From JBGAJN01 sp044224905 (GTDB taxonomy: Bacteria; Verrucomicrobiota; Verrucomicrobiia; Limisphaerales; JBGAJN01), in contig JBGAJN010000004.1 of the NCBI GenBank assembly GCA_044224905.1, forward strand, positions 496,001-560,000: 64,000 nt of DNA, given 5' to 3'. A program made the translations under genes and the position numbers. Shown in pieces: positions 51,558 through 59,704 of the stretch (within the stretch, counting starts at the first letter, position 1; each line of letters opens with the position of its first letter). Below the pieces are notes generated by a model. That model had not been told where the DNA came from, ran no database searches, and worked only from the letters and a program-made list of their open reading frames with translations.

Positions 51558-52364
51558 TTGAGATTCCAAAATTTCTCCGGCGAGGCATCTTCCCCCCAAG
51601 TGACACCGAACGAAGCCATCACTCTGCTCGAAAAATTCCGCGCCGGCAAAGTCGACGCCGACCGCGTGCTGCGCGCGTTTCAATCCGCGCCGTTGAGCGA
51701 CCTCGGCTTCGCGAACGTCGACACGCACCGCGCGCTGCGCAAAGGTTTTCCCGAAGTGATCTTCGGCGCCGGCAAAACGCCGACGCAGGTCGTGAAGATC
51801 GCGGAGAAAATTCTCGCGCACGAACAACGCCTGCTCATCACCCGCCTCACGCCTGAGCACGTGAAGGCCTTGCGGAAGAAATTCAAACATCTCAAACACC
51901 ACGAAGCCGCGCGCTGCGTGACGATTGAGAAAGCGCCGTTGCCGAAACGCCCCGGCTTCATCGGCGTGCTCTGCGCCGGCACGAGCGACCTGCCCGTCGC
52001 CGAGGAAGCCGCCATCACTGCGGAAATCATGGGCAATCGCGTTGAGCGCATTTTCGACGTCGGCGTCGCCGGTTTGCACCGCTTGCTCGCGCGGCTCGAA
52101 CTGATTCAAAAAGCGAATGTGCTCGTCGTCGTCGCCGGCATGGAAGGCGCGTTGCCGAGCGTCGTGTGCGGCCTCGTCGCGCGCCCGGTGATCGCCGTAC
52201 CCACCAGCATCGGCTACGGCGCAAACCTTGGCGGCATCACTGCGTTGCTCTCGATGCTGAACAGTTGCAGCAGCGGCGTCACCGTCGTGAACATCGACAA
52301 TGGCTTCGGCGCCGGCTACGCCGCGGCGCAGATCAATGGCTTGGCCGATACGAAGAGCGAGTGA
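51558..52364 (+). CDS. larB: Nickel-pincer cofactor biosynthesis protein LarB
   Basis: 268-residue LarB, the carboxylase/hydrolase that begins synthesis of the nickel-pincer nucleotide cofactor of lactate racemase from nicotinic acid adenine dinucleotide. The PurE-like domain has GVLCAGTSDLPVAEEAAITAEIMG, VVVAGMEGALPSVVCGLV and PTSIGYGANLGG. The frame opens with TTG at 51558, preceded by an AGGCGG ribosome site; a GTG at 51600 is the alternative and fits some family N-termini better. larC follows; larA and larE are not in the window. Confidence 0.9.
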   Translation: MRFQNFSGEASSPQVTPNEAITLLEKFRAGKVDADRVLRAFQSAPLSDLGFANVDTHRALRKGFPEVIFGAGKTPTQVVKIAEKILAHEQRLLITRLTPEHVKALRKKFKHLKHHEAARCVTIEKAPLPKRPGFIGVLCAGTSDLPVAEEAAITAEIMGNRVERIFDVGVAGLHRLLARLELIQKANVLVVVAGMEGALPSVVCGLVARPVIAVPTSIGYGANLGGITALLSMLNSCSSGVTVVNIDNGFGAGYAAAQINGLADTKSE

Positions 52365-52391
52365 CAAAGATGCCAATCACTGCCGCCCATC

Positions 52392-52419
52392 TTCATACTT
52401 CATAATTCATCCTTCATCA
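52392..52419. repeat. Four tandem 7-base repeats (TTCATNN)
   Basis: TTCATAC, TTCATAA, TTCATCC, TTCATCA in perfect 7-base phase fill the larB-larC gap, ending just before the larC start. Short TTCAT-type arrays are the kind of sequence that changes copy number easily. No function can be assigned. Confidence 0.75.
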
Positions 52420-52424
52420 TTTTT

Positions 52425-54263
52425 ATGAAATCCCTCTACCTCGACATCTTCAGCGGCATCAGCGGCGACATGTTTCTCGGCGCGATGATCGACCTCGGCG
52501 TGGACGCCCACGCGCTCGCGCACGAACTCGAAAAGCTGAAGCTCGACGGCTTCCACCTCCACGTCGGCCGCGCCGTGAAGGCGAACATCCAAGGCGTGAA
52601 GTTCGATGTCCATCTCGAGGGCGAGCACGAGCATGAGCACGGACACCAACACCAAGATTGCTGCGACCACGGCCACGGTCACGCTGCCAATCATTCGCAC
52701 GAACACGCTCACGGCGACGAGAAGCACAGCCACGCGCACGAACACGGCCACGACTGCGGACACGATTGTGGCCATGATCATTCCCACGATCACGGGCACG
52801 CGCACGGCGCCGATCATCACGATCACCTTGCCGGAGAATCTCACGGCCCACACGGTGGCCCGCTCGTCACCAGCAAGAACAGCCGCGTGGAATTAAGCGT
52901 CTTCGAGACCGGTGTTCCTCCGCGGTTCCGTCTCTACTTTTTCGATGAGCACGGTCACGCGACCAAGTTGCCCACCGCCAACGCGGTCACTCTCGAAACG
53001 CTCCGCGGCAAGAAACGCCAGACGTTCAAATTCAAAACCCAGAAAGATTACCTCGAAGCCACCACCGAGTTGCCCGAACCGCACGAGTTCAAGGCGATCC
53101 TGAAACTCAAGCGCGGCGCGAAGACCGAGAAGATCGAAACCGAATTCGTCGAGGACCATCACCACCACGAACACGCGCACGAGCACGGTCATGATCATGA
53201 CCACGATCACGACCACGGGCATTCCCACGAACACGCGCACAACCGCAACTTCACCGACATCAAAAAGCTCATCCACGACAGCGCGCTGTCCGCGTGGGTG
53301 AAGCAGAAATCCATCGCCGTCTTCCACCGCATCGCCGTCGCGGAAGGCAAAGTTCACGGCCACCCGCCCGAGGAAGTTCACTTCCACGAAGTTGGCGCGG
53401 TCGATTCCATCGTCGACATCGTCGGCGCGTGCATTGCGTTGGAAATGCTCGGCAAACCGCGCGTGCTCGCGGCGCCCGTCGTCGAAGGCACCGGCTGGGT
53501 GAATTGCGCGCACGGCCGCTTCCCCGTCCCGACCATGGCCACGCTCTCGATCCTCGGCGCGCGCGGCGTCGCCGTGACGCAATGCGAGGAACCGCACGAA
53601 CTCGTCACGCCCACCGGCGCAGCGTTGCTCGCGGAATTCGCCGAAAGCTTCGGCCCCATGCGCGGCATCGTCGCCGAAAAAATCGGCTACGGCCTCGGCA
53701 CACGCGACAACAAAACCCGCCCGAACGTCCTGCGCGCCGTTCTCGGTAAAGCGACGGCCGGTAGCGATCAACCGTCGGCGATCAGCAGCCACACAGTCGT
53801 CGCCGACGCGAGCGGCCATGATTGGGAAACCGATTCCGTCGCCGTTCTCGAGACCAACCTCGACGACATCAACGCGGAAATTCTCGGACACTTTGTTGAA
53901 CAAGCGCTCACCGCCGGCGCGCTCGACGTGTTCCACACGCCGATTCAGATGAAGAAGAATCGCCCCGGCGTGTTGCTCACCGTGCTCTGCGATGCCGGCG
54001 ATGCCGACAAGTTCGCCGAACTCATGCTCCGCGAGACGACCGCTTTCGGAGTGCGCCGCTCAATTTGCGAACGCCGCAAGCTGCGCCGCCAGATGGCCAC
54101 CGTCAGCACCGCGTTCGGCACGGTGACCGTAAAACTCGGCCGCCTCGATGGCAAGGTCGTGCAAGCCGCGCCCGAATTCGAGTCCTGCAAACGCCGCGCG
54201 GACGAACACAGCGTGCCCGTGAAAAAAGTTTACGAAGCGGCGATCCGTGCCGTGAAACCGTAA
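52425..54263 (+). CDS. larC: Nickel-insertion protein LarC with large His-rich insertion
   Basis: 612-residue LarC, far longer than the usual 390-430. The N-terminal part (1-62, YLDIFSGISGDMFLGAMIDLG) and the C-terminal part (about 274-612, VHFHEVGAVDSIVDIVGA, PTPTGAALL-type and ETNLDDINAE motifs) are normal and lie in one frame, so no programmed frameshift is needed. Between them come a His-rich tract (63-143, over 30 His plus four Cys), a compact domain (154-232, LSVFETGVPPRFRLYFFDEHG to LPEPHEFKAILKL) of a kind seen in metal-efflux proteins, and a second His tract (245-272). It inserts nickel into the pincer cofactor; the insertion should store or deliver metal. Confidence 0.9.
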   Translation: MKSLYLDIFSGISGDMFLGAMIDLGVDAHALAHELEKLKLDGFHLHVGRAVKANIQGVKFDVHLEGEHEHEHGHQHQDCCDHGHGHAANHSHEHAHGDEKHSHAHEHGHDCGHDCGHDHSHDHGHAHGADHHDHLAGESHGPHGGPLVTSKNSRVELSVFETGVPPRFRLYFFDEHGHATKLPTANAVTLETLRGKKRQTFKFKTQKDYLEATTELPEPHEFKAILKLKRGAKTEKIETEFVEDHHHHEHAHEHGHDHDHDHDHGHSHEHAHNRNFTDIKKLIHDSALSAWVKQKSIAVFHRIAVAEGKVHGHPPEEVHFHEVGAVDSIVDIVGACIALEMLGKPRVLAAPVVEGTGWVNCAHGRFPVPTMATLSILGARGVAVTQCEEPHELVTPTGAALLAEFAESFGPMRGIVAEKIGYGLGTRDNKTRPNVLRAVLGKATAGSDQPSAISSHTVVADASGHDWETDSVAVLETNLDDINAEILGHFVEQALTAGALDVFHTPIQMKKNRPGVLLTVLCDAGDADKFAELMLRETTAFGVRRSICERRKLRRQMATVSTAFGTVTVKLGRLDGKVVQAAPEFESCKRRADEHSVPVKKVYEAAIRAVKP

Positions 54264-54269
54264 GGCCCC

Positions 54270-54515
54270 ATGATCGACGCTGAATTGTTGAAAATCCTCT
54301 GCTGTCCCGAGACTCGTCAAGGCCTCACGCTCGCGGACAGCGCGCTCGTGGACTCGCTGAATCAGAAGGTCAGCCGCGGCGAATTGAAGAACCGCGCCGC
54401 CAAAAGTGTCGCCGAGAAACTCGACGCTGCCCTGCTCCGCGCCGATGGCAAAGTTCTCTACCCCGTCCGACACAACATCCCCGTCATGCTGATCGACGAG
54501 GCGATCGTGCTGTAA
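54270..54515 (+). CDS. Trm112/YcaR-like small protein
   Basis: 81-residue protein of the Trm112-like (UPF0434) family. It starts MIDAELLKILCCPETRQGLTLAD with the Cys-Pro motif, and ends YPVRHNIPVMLIDEAIVL, both typical. The second cysteine pair of zinc-binding members is missing. Homologues are methyltransferase activators or of unknown role. It follows larC by six bases. Confidence 0.82.
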   Translation: MIDAELLKILCCPETRQGLTLADSALVDSLNQKVSRGELKNRAAKSVAEKLDAALLRADGKVLYPVRHNIPVMLIDEAIVL

Positions 54516-54590
54516 CGCCGAATCGCGCCGTTACCAATCGGAGCTCCCGCTCGCTAAGCCGACTGCTCGCGAGAGACGCGCGACACTAAA

Positions 54591-55877
54591 TCACGGCAAT
54601 TGCCGCACGCGGTAAAAGCGCACGGCGGGCAACGGCAATCCGCTCGTGTTGGTTCCCTTGTCGATCCAAGTCGTGATGCCCGGCGGGTTCGTCGTGTAGT
54701 CCTTGGCCGCGTTGCTCACCACCGTCCAATTCGTCAGCATCGACGAGTATTGGATCTCGTATTGATTGGTCGGAGTGGATTGGAAGCGCACCGTCACCGC
54801 GTTGTTCCCGGGAACAATGCTCGTCAGTAGAAGCACCCCGTCGCCTGGCTGGGCATTGGTCAGCACAAGGCTGGTTGGCGTATACAGCACAGTGAATTTC
54901 CGCAAGCGATCCGTGGTTTGCACAACCGAGCCGTTCGTCGCGTTGGCGAACGCACCCGAGTTGGAGGCATAAGTCATCAACGTAAAACTATTCCCGGACG
55001 CAGGCAGGAATCCATTGAGCAGACTCAAGTTCAAGGTGCCCCCGAACTGCACAGCGTTGGTAACGGTCACCGTGTCGTATTGAGCCGCAGGAACCAGACC
55101 GCCAATATCGAAATTCATCGCGGAGCCAGCCCTCAAATTCAGACTGCCATTGACCGTAAGGTTGCCAATGGAATTGCCCGGCGAAATAGCGCCGAGGTTG
55201 GTGACGTTGCCGGTAACGGTACCGTTGCCGGCGACCGTGTTTCCGGAATTCACCGTGAGACCGCCGGGGGCGATGAGCGATCCGCTTGCGAGACGGAGCA
55301 CATTGTTGGTGGCGCCCGCGAGATTCCCCACCGCCACACGCGCCGCACTGACCGTTCCGCCATTGGAGATCAGCAATGAATTAAACGAGCCCAATAAGCC
55401 CACCGATAAGAGCGTGCTGTTACTCCACGTTGCGCCGGTGCCAGTAACAGTGACCTGATTACTGTTAGCCCCGAACAGCGCACCAACTGTGCCGTTGCTG
55501 CTCGACATCAGCGCGCCGTTGGTGATCAGCAACGTGTTGAATGATCCGCTCGAACCCACCAACACGCTGCCGCTCATGAGCCAGCGCGTGTTGGGGTCCT
55601 GAATGACGGCGGCGTTGCTGTTGGCACCGGCGTTGAATCCGATATACGCGTATCCATTGTTCGTCAGAAGCGCCGAGCTACTAAGGATCAGTCGCGTGAA
55701 AGAGCCGCTGGTGCCAACAATCAAATCGACGCCGAATGTATTGGTGACATTGCTGATCGTCCGAGTGGCTCCATCGGCGACCAATTGCGCGCGCAGGGTG
55801 TTGGCAACCAAAAGAACCAGCAGGAGCACCACGAATAAGGGAAGACGCGGGCAACTCAGATGGGCTTTATCATCCAT
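54591..55877 (-). CDS. Exported beta-strand-repeat (autotransporter-associated) protein
   Basis: 428-residue exported protein starting with a signal peptide (PLFVVLLLVLLVANTLRAQ). Long Ser/Thr/Asn/Gly-rich repeats such as LLSVGLLGSFNSLLISNGGTVSAARVAVGNLAG form a right-handed beta helix, and NSGNTVAGNGTVTGNVTNLGAISPGNSIGNLTVNG is the autotransporter-associated strand repeat. The C-terminal 80 residues (QYEIQYSSMLTNWT to FYRVRQLP) are a fibronectin-like module common at the ends of verrucomicrobial surface proteins. There is no translocator barrel, so it is a secreted or surface protein. Confidence 0.8.
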   Translation of the reverse strand: MDDKAHLSCPRLPLFVVLLLVLLVANTLRAQLVADGATRTISNVTNTFGVDLIVGTSGSFTRLILSSSALLTNNGYAYIGFNAGANSNAAVIQDPNTRWLMSGSVLVGSSGSFNTLLITNGALMSSSNGTVGALFGANSNQVTVTGTGATWSNSTLLSVGLLGSFNSLLISNGGTVSAARVAVGNLAGATNNVLRLASGSLIAPGGLTVNSGNTVAGNGTVTGNVTNLGAISPGNSIGNLTVNGSLNLRAGSAMNFDIGGLVPAAQYDTVTVTNAVQFGGTLNLSLLNGFLPASGNSFTLMTYASNSGAFANATNGSVVQTTDRLRKFTVLYTPTSLVLTNAQPGDGVLLLTSIVPGNNAVTVRFQSTPTNQYEIQYSSMLTNWTVVSNAAKDYTTNPPGITTWIDKGTNTSGLPLPAVRFYRVRQLP

Positions 55878-56018
55878 AGCCTCGATTAGAATTCTCGACG
55901 CACCGACCTCAACAAATCCACGCTGGAAGTTCAAGGTGATTCCCAGACCCGCTTGAGCCGTTTGCAGTCACTCAACTATCACCTCGCGACCGCAGCGCGT
56001 CCTCAACACGACGCAGCA

Positions 56019-56360
56019 CTACTCAGGAAGCAACACGCTCACTTCACCGTCTCGCACCTCGATTGGCAGCGGCTTGAGACTCGCGCCTTCGCACGGGCCG
56101 CGGACGCAGAGGCCGGTCAACGGTTCGTAAATCGCGCCGTGTTGGGAACAGATGAAATGCCGACCGTCAGTCGCGAAGAAATTGCCGTCGCCAAAATCCA
56201 GCGCGACGGGCAGATGGCGACACACATTTTCGTAAGCCACCACGCGGCCTTTGAAACGCACGACGAAACCTTCGCGGGAAATCCCTTCCACGGTATACGT
56301 GAAACGCACGGCCTCCCCTTTTTTCAGGTCGGCAACTTTGGCGATGGGCTGGCGAGTCAT
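56019..56360 (-). CDS. Rieske [2Fe-2S] domain protein
   Basis: 113-residue stand-alone Rieske protein. Ligands are C47-R-H49 and C71-SQ-H74, with the second loop CSQHGAIYEPLTGLCVRGPC. The start at 56360 gives a full domain (MTRQPIAKVADLKKGE). It is probably an electron carrier or small oxygenase-ferredoxin. It follows tatD by 20 bases in the same direction. Confidence 0.88.
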   Translation of the reverse strand: MTRQPIAKVADLKKGEAVRFTYTVEGISREGFVVRFKGRVVAYENVCRHLPVALDFGDGNFFATDGRHFICSQHGAIYEPLTGLCVRGPCEGASLKPLPIEVRDGEVSVLLPE

Positions 56361-56380
56361 GTGAAGGGTTTCTCGCCAAC

Positions 56381-57187
56381 TCAACCGCGGAGCTTGGGGA
56401 AGAACTGTTCCGCGGTCGCGCAGGTGGCGGCACTCAGTTCGCCGAGCGAGCAGCCACGCACGTGAGCCACGGCGTCGGCGATTTCCTTTACGTAAGCCGG
56501 CTCGCAGCGCTTGCCGCGAAACGGCACAGGGGCGAGGAACGGGCAATCGGTTTCCAACATGAACTCACCCGCCGCGGCCACGCTGGCGCGAACGGTGTCG
56601 GCGTTTTTGAAGGTCACGATACCGGTGAAACTCGTCAACGAACCGAGCGCATTCACGCGCGTCTGGTCGGCGGGTGTCCCGACGAAGCAGTGAAACACGC
56701 CGCGCACTTTGCCCACAAACGGCTCCATCATCCGGACCGTGTCGGCGAGGCAATCGCCGCGCTGATGAATGACGCAGTTGAGGCCGGTCTCGGCCGCGAC
56801 TTCGAGTTGTTGCTGAAACACGACCGCTTGCTTCGCCTTCACGCGCGCATCTTCGTCGGGCGTGCCGCCGTTCGCGCTCGGCAGGCGGTAGTAATCGAGC
56901 CCCGTTTCACCAATCGCGACAACCTTCGGGTGCCGCGCGAGTTCGCGCAGCGGCTCGCGAACATCGTCGGGTGCATTGATGGCTTCATTTGGATGCCAGC
57001 CGATCGCGGCGTAAACGGAAGGAAACTTCTCGGCGAGTGCGATGGCGCGACGGCTGCCTTCCAGCGTGGTGCCAATGGAAATGATTTTCGTGATGCCCGC
57101 TGCGGCGGCGCGTTCAATCACCGCAGGAAGTTCGGCGGCAAAATCCGGGAAGTCGAGGTGTGCGTGCGTGTCGTAAAATGGCGGCAT
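56381..57187 (-). CDS. tatD: TatD-family metal-dependent deoxyribonuclease
   Basis: 268-residue TIM-barrel hydrolase with 3'-5' exonuclease activity on DNA. The metal-binding YDTHAHLDF start, the AIGWHPNEA and GETGLDYYR motifs (Glu ligand), the CVIHQRGD and HCFVG regions and LETDCPFLAP near the C-terminus are all present. The ATG at 57187 fits the family start. Divergent from the zinc alcohol dehydrogenase. Confidence 0.92.
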   Translation of the reverse strand: MPPFYDTHAHLDFPDFAAELPAVIERAAAAGITKIISIGTTLEGSRRAIALAEKFPSVYAAIGWHPNEAINAPDDVREPLRELARHPKVVAIGETGLDYYRLPSANGGTPDEDARVKAKQAVVFQQQLEVAAETGLNCVIHQRGDCLADTVRMMEPFVGKVRGVFHCFVGTPADQTRVNALGSLTSFTGIVTFKNADTVRASVAAAGEFMLETDCPFLAPVPFRGKRCEPAYVKEIADAVAHVRGCSLGELSAATCATAEQFFPKLRG

Positions 57188-57200
57188 GAGCGAGCAAACA

Positions 57201-57290
57201 ATAATCAGTATCCAGCAATGAGCAAAGGCCCGCGTCCGTCGCGGGCGGCCAATACTGAACACTGATTACCGATTACTGAACACTGAATAC
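57201..57290. repeat. Repeat-rich element: hairpin plus 21-base-period direct repeats
   Basis: In the divergent gap between tatD and the zinc dehydrogenase: a hairpin GCCCGCG-TCCGT-CGCGGGC (57228-57246) and two copies of TACTGAACACTGA (57253-57265 and 57274-57286) spaced 21 bases apart. The left flank ATAATCAGTATCCAG is partly complementary to the repeats, so the whole could fold as a longer hairpin. It may be a dispersed intergenic repeat. Confidence 0.6.
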
Positions 57291-57329
57291 TTTTGACCCG
57301 CGCCCCCCGTTCCCGCCAATCTCGACCCG

Positions 57330-58361
57330 ATGAAAGCCGCCGTGTTGCATGGAAAAGAAGATGTCCGTCTCGAGGACATCGCGCCCGCTCCGCTCCGACC
57401 GGGCGAGGTTCGGATCGCGATCGAAGCCGCGTTGACGTGCGGCACAGATCTGAAGGTTTTTAAGCGCGGCTATCACGCGAAGATGATTGTGCCGCCCGCG
57501 GTGTTCGGCCACGAACTGGCCGGCGTCATCAGCGAAGTCACGCCCGAAGCCGCAGGCTGGAAAGTCGGCGAACGTGTTGTTGCGGCGAATTCCGCACCGT
57601 GTCGCGAGTGCGAGGCCTGCGATCAAAGTCAGGAGAACCTGTGCGACGATCTGCAGTTCCTCAACGGTGCTTACGCGGAGTCAATTGTGGTTCCGGCGCG
57701 ACTCGTGCATAAGAACCTGCTGAGGCTCAAGCCGGAAACGAGTTTCCGCGACGCCGCACTGACCGAACCGCTCGCCTGCGTGGTGCAAGGGATTGAGGAT
57801 TCCCATCTCCGCCGGGGCGATCGGGTGCTGATCATCGGCGCGGGACCGATTGGTCTGATGTTCGTTGCACTCGCGATGCAATCTGCCTGCGACATCACAG
57901 TGGCTGGTCGCGGCGCCGCGCGCCTGCAAGCCGCCGAGCGTCTCGGTGCGACCGAGGTGATCGACGTCACCGGCAAGGACGACGTGGTCGCCGCGGTTCG
58001 TGGCGCGTCCAAGAAAAATTTCGACGTGGTGATCGAAGCGGTAGGCAAACCGGAGACGTGGGAAGCCGCGGTGAAACTCGTGCGCAAAGGCGGGCTCGTG
58101 AATTTATTCGGCGGCTGCCCAAGCGGAACCACAGTCACGCTCGACACCGGATTGATTCACTATTCCAACCTCACGCTGCGCGCGAGTTTCCATCACACGC
58201 CGCGGACGATCCGGAAGGCGCTCGAGTTTATTGAGAGTGGAGTGATACGCGCGGCGGATTTCGTCGATGGCGAGTGCGCGTTGAGCCAGTTGCCGGACTT
58301 GTTCCGCTCGATGACGAAGGGGAACAAGTTTGTGAAGACGCTGGTGCGGGTGAAAGACTAA
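57330..58361 (+). CDS. Zinc-dependent medium-chain alcohol dehydrogenase
   Basis: 343-residue MDR-family dehydrogenase near sorbitol, threonine or galactitol-phosphate dehydrogenases. Catalytic zinc ligands C37 and H61 with E62 (FGHELAG), structural zinc cysteines C91, C94, C97 and C105, and the NAD loop VLIIGAGPIGLMFVALAM are intact. It oxidises a polyol or alcohol in the cytosol; substrate unknown. It is alone on its strand, convergent with dedA. Confidence 0.9.
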   Translation: MKAAVLHGKEDVRLEDIAPAPLRPGEVRIAIEAALTCGTDLKVFKRGYHAKMIVPPAVFGHELAGVISEVTPEAAGWKVGERVVAANSAPCRECEACDQSQENLCDDLQFLNGAYAESIVVPARLVHKNLLRLKPETSFRDAALTEPLACVVQGIEDSHLRRGDRVLIIGAGPIGLMFVALAMQSACDITVAGRGAARLQAAERLGATEVIDVTGKDDVVAAVRGASKKNFDVVIEAVGKPETWEAAVKLVRKGGLVNLFGGCPSGTTVTLDTGLIHYSNLTLRASFHHTPRTIRKALEFIESGVIRAADFVDGECALSQLPDLFRSMTKGNKFVKTLVRVKD

Positions 58362-58381
58362 AAGTCTGGCGTGCGAGGCAC

Positions 58382-58400
58382 GAAGTGCGAGACGCACTTC
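58382..58400. terminator. Possible bidirectional terminator hairpin
   Basis: GAAGTGC-GAGAC-GCACTTC, a perfect seven-base-pair stem with a five-base loop, lies in the 45-base gap between the convergent dehydrogenase and dedA genes. There is no U-run, so termination strength is uncertain. Confidence 0.35.
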
Positions 58401-58406
58401 ATCGCT

Positions 58407-59057
58407 TTATTGGCCCTTCGCATTTCGCCCCTCGCCCTTGTCCGCCATGTGGCGGTGGACGAAGAAGTAGTAGAGCCCGCCGATGATCAGCATCGCACCT
58501 CCGACCCAGATGGAAAGTTGGTGGACGCTGCCGGCCATGAGTTTTTCGTCCTGCCCCGCCTTGATGCCGACCCACGCGAGGACCGAGCACCAGATCGCGG
58601 AGCCGAGCAAGGTGTAGAGCGAGTAGAGCTTGAAGTTCATTTCCACGATGCCCGCCGGAATGCCGATGAGATGACGCACGACGGGCAGCAATCGCGAAAC
58701 GAAAATTCCCATCGAACCGAACTTCGCCGCCCAGCGTTCCGCCGCGTGGACTTTCTCCTCCGGGATCAGAAAGTAGCGACCGTATTTCAAAATCAGCGGC
58801 CGCCCGCCCCAGCGCGCGACCCAATACATCACCGCGGCACCGAGCCACGAACCGATCGTACCCGCGATGACGACGCCCCATACGGTGAGTTTGCCTTGCG
58901 TGTGCGCGAAGTGCGCGGCGGGTGGAATCACCACTTCGCTGGGCAGCGGAATAATTGAACTCTCCATCGCCATCAGCAACGCAACCAGCCAATAGCCGCC
59001 GGTTTCGAGCGCGCTTTGATACCATTCGATCAGCGGAGCGAGTAGATTCTTGAGCAT
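58407..59057 (-). CDS. DedA-family membrane protein
   Basis: 216-residue polytopic inner-membrane protein of the DedA/SNARE-associated (VTT) family, now known to flip lipids such as undecaprenyl phosphate or phosphatidylethanolamine. Family landmarks are SSIIPLPSEVVIPPAAHFA near the N-terminus and FVSRLLPVVRHLIGIPAGIVEM in the middle. Five or six membrane segments are seen. Confidence 0.88.
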   Translation of the reverse strand: MLKNLLAPLIEWYQSALETGGYWLVALLMAMESSIIPLPSEVVIPPAAHFAHTQGKLTVWGVVIAGTIGSWLGAAVMYWVARWGGRPLILKYGRYFLIPEEKVHAAERWAAKFGSMGIFVSRLLPVVRHLIGIPAGIVEMNFKLYSLYTLLGSAIWCSVLAWVGIKAGQDEKLMAGSVHQLSIWVGGAMLIIGGLYYFFVHRHMADKGEGRNAKGQ

Positions 59058-59212
59058 GTAGGTGGGCTTATAGCGGAAAGGGAAATGAGCTCAAAGCCCA
59101 AAGCCACAAGTCGCCCCGGATTTTCTGTCGTCCCTTCACCCGACTTCGCCTCACGAAGCTTGCGAACGGCTCGCAGGCCGTGTATCCCTCGCTCGTTCCA
59201 AATCTTAAAATC

Positions 59213-59674
59213 ATGAGCCACGAAAAACGCCTCGCGGAATTGAATCTCCAACTTCCACCAACCAAGAAGCCCGGCGGAATTTACAAACCCGTTGTGATCA
59301 GCGGCAACATGGTCTACGTGTCCGGTCACGGCCCTTGCAAATGTGATAGCACGATGATCACCGGACGCGTGGGCGCGGACTTGATGCTCGAACAAGGCAA
59401 GGCCGCGGCGCGCCAGGTCGGCCTGACGATTCTCGCGACGTTGAAGAACGAACTCGGCTCCCTCGATCGCATCAAGCGGCTCGTGAAATCGCTCGGCATG
59501 GTCAACGCCACGCCGGACTTCACGTTGCACCCGCAAGTGATCAACGGTTACAGCGAGTTGATGGTGGAGGTGTTCGGTCCCGACAACGGTGTCGGCGCGC
59601 GAAGTGCCGTCGGCATGGGATCGTTGCCGGGAAATATCGCCGTGGAGATTGAAGCGATCTTCGAATTGGCCTGA
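59213..59674 (+). CDS. RidA/YjgF/L-PSP family enamine deaminase
   Basis: 153-residue member of the RidA superfamily, which hydrolyses reactive enamines and imines. The start at 59213 yields MSHEKRLAELNLQLPPTKKPGGIYKP. The pocket arginine is in GARSAVGMGSLPGNIAVEIEAIFEL, and SGNMVYVSGHGP is the first conserved strand. It is longer than E. coli RidA (128 residues), like many group members with an N-terminal helix. The S23-like element follows directly. Confidence 0.88.
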   Translation: MSHEKRLAELNLQLPPTKKPGGIYKPVVISGNMVYVSGHGPCKCDSTMITGRVGADLMLEQGKAAARQVGLTILATLKNELGSLDRIKRLVKSLGMVNATPDFTLHPQVINGYSELMVEVFGPDNGVGARSAVGMGSLPGNIAVEIEAIFELA

Positions 59675-59704
59675 GAAATCATCGTTTCGACTCTCAAAAA
59701 ATCC

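Noticed and set aside
52620..53240. His-rich repeats in larC as a CRISPR or low-complexity non-coding repeat
   Set aside because: The reading frame is open across both tracts, codons vary freely and LarC domains resume in the same frame on the other side, so it is coding.
52560..53300. Programmed frameshift in larC, as in Lactobacillus
   Set aside because: Both LarC parts lie in one uninterrupted frame of 612 codons.
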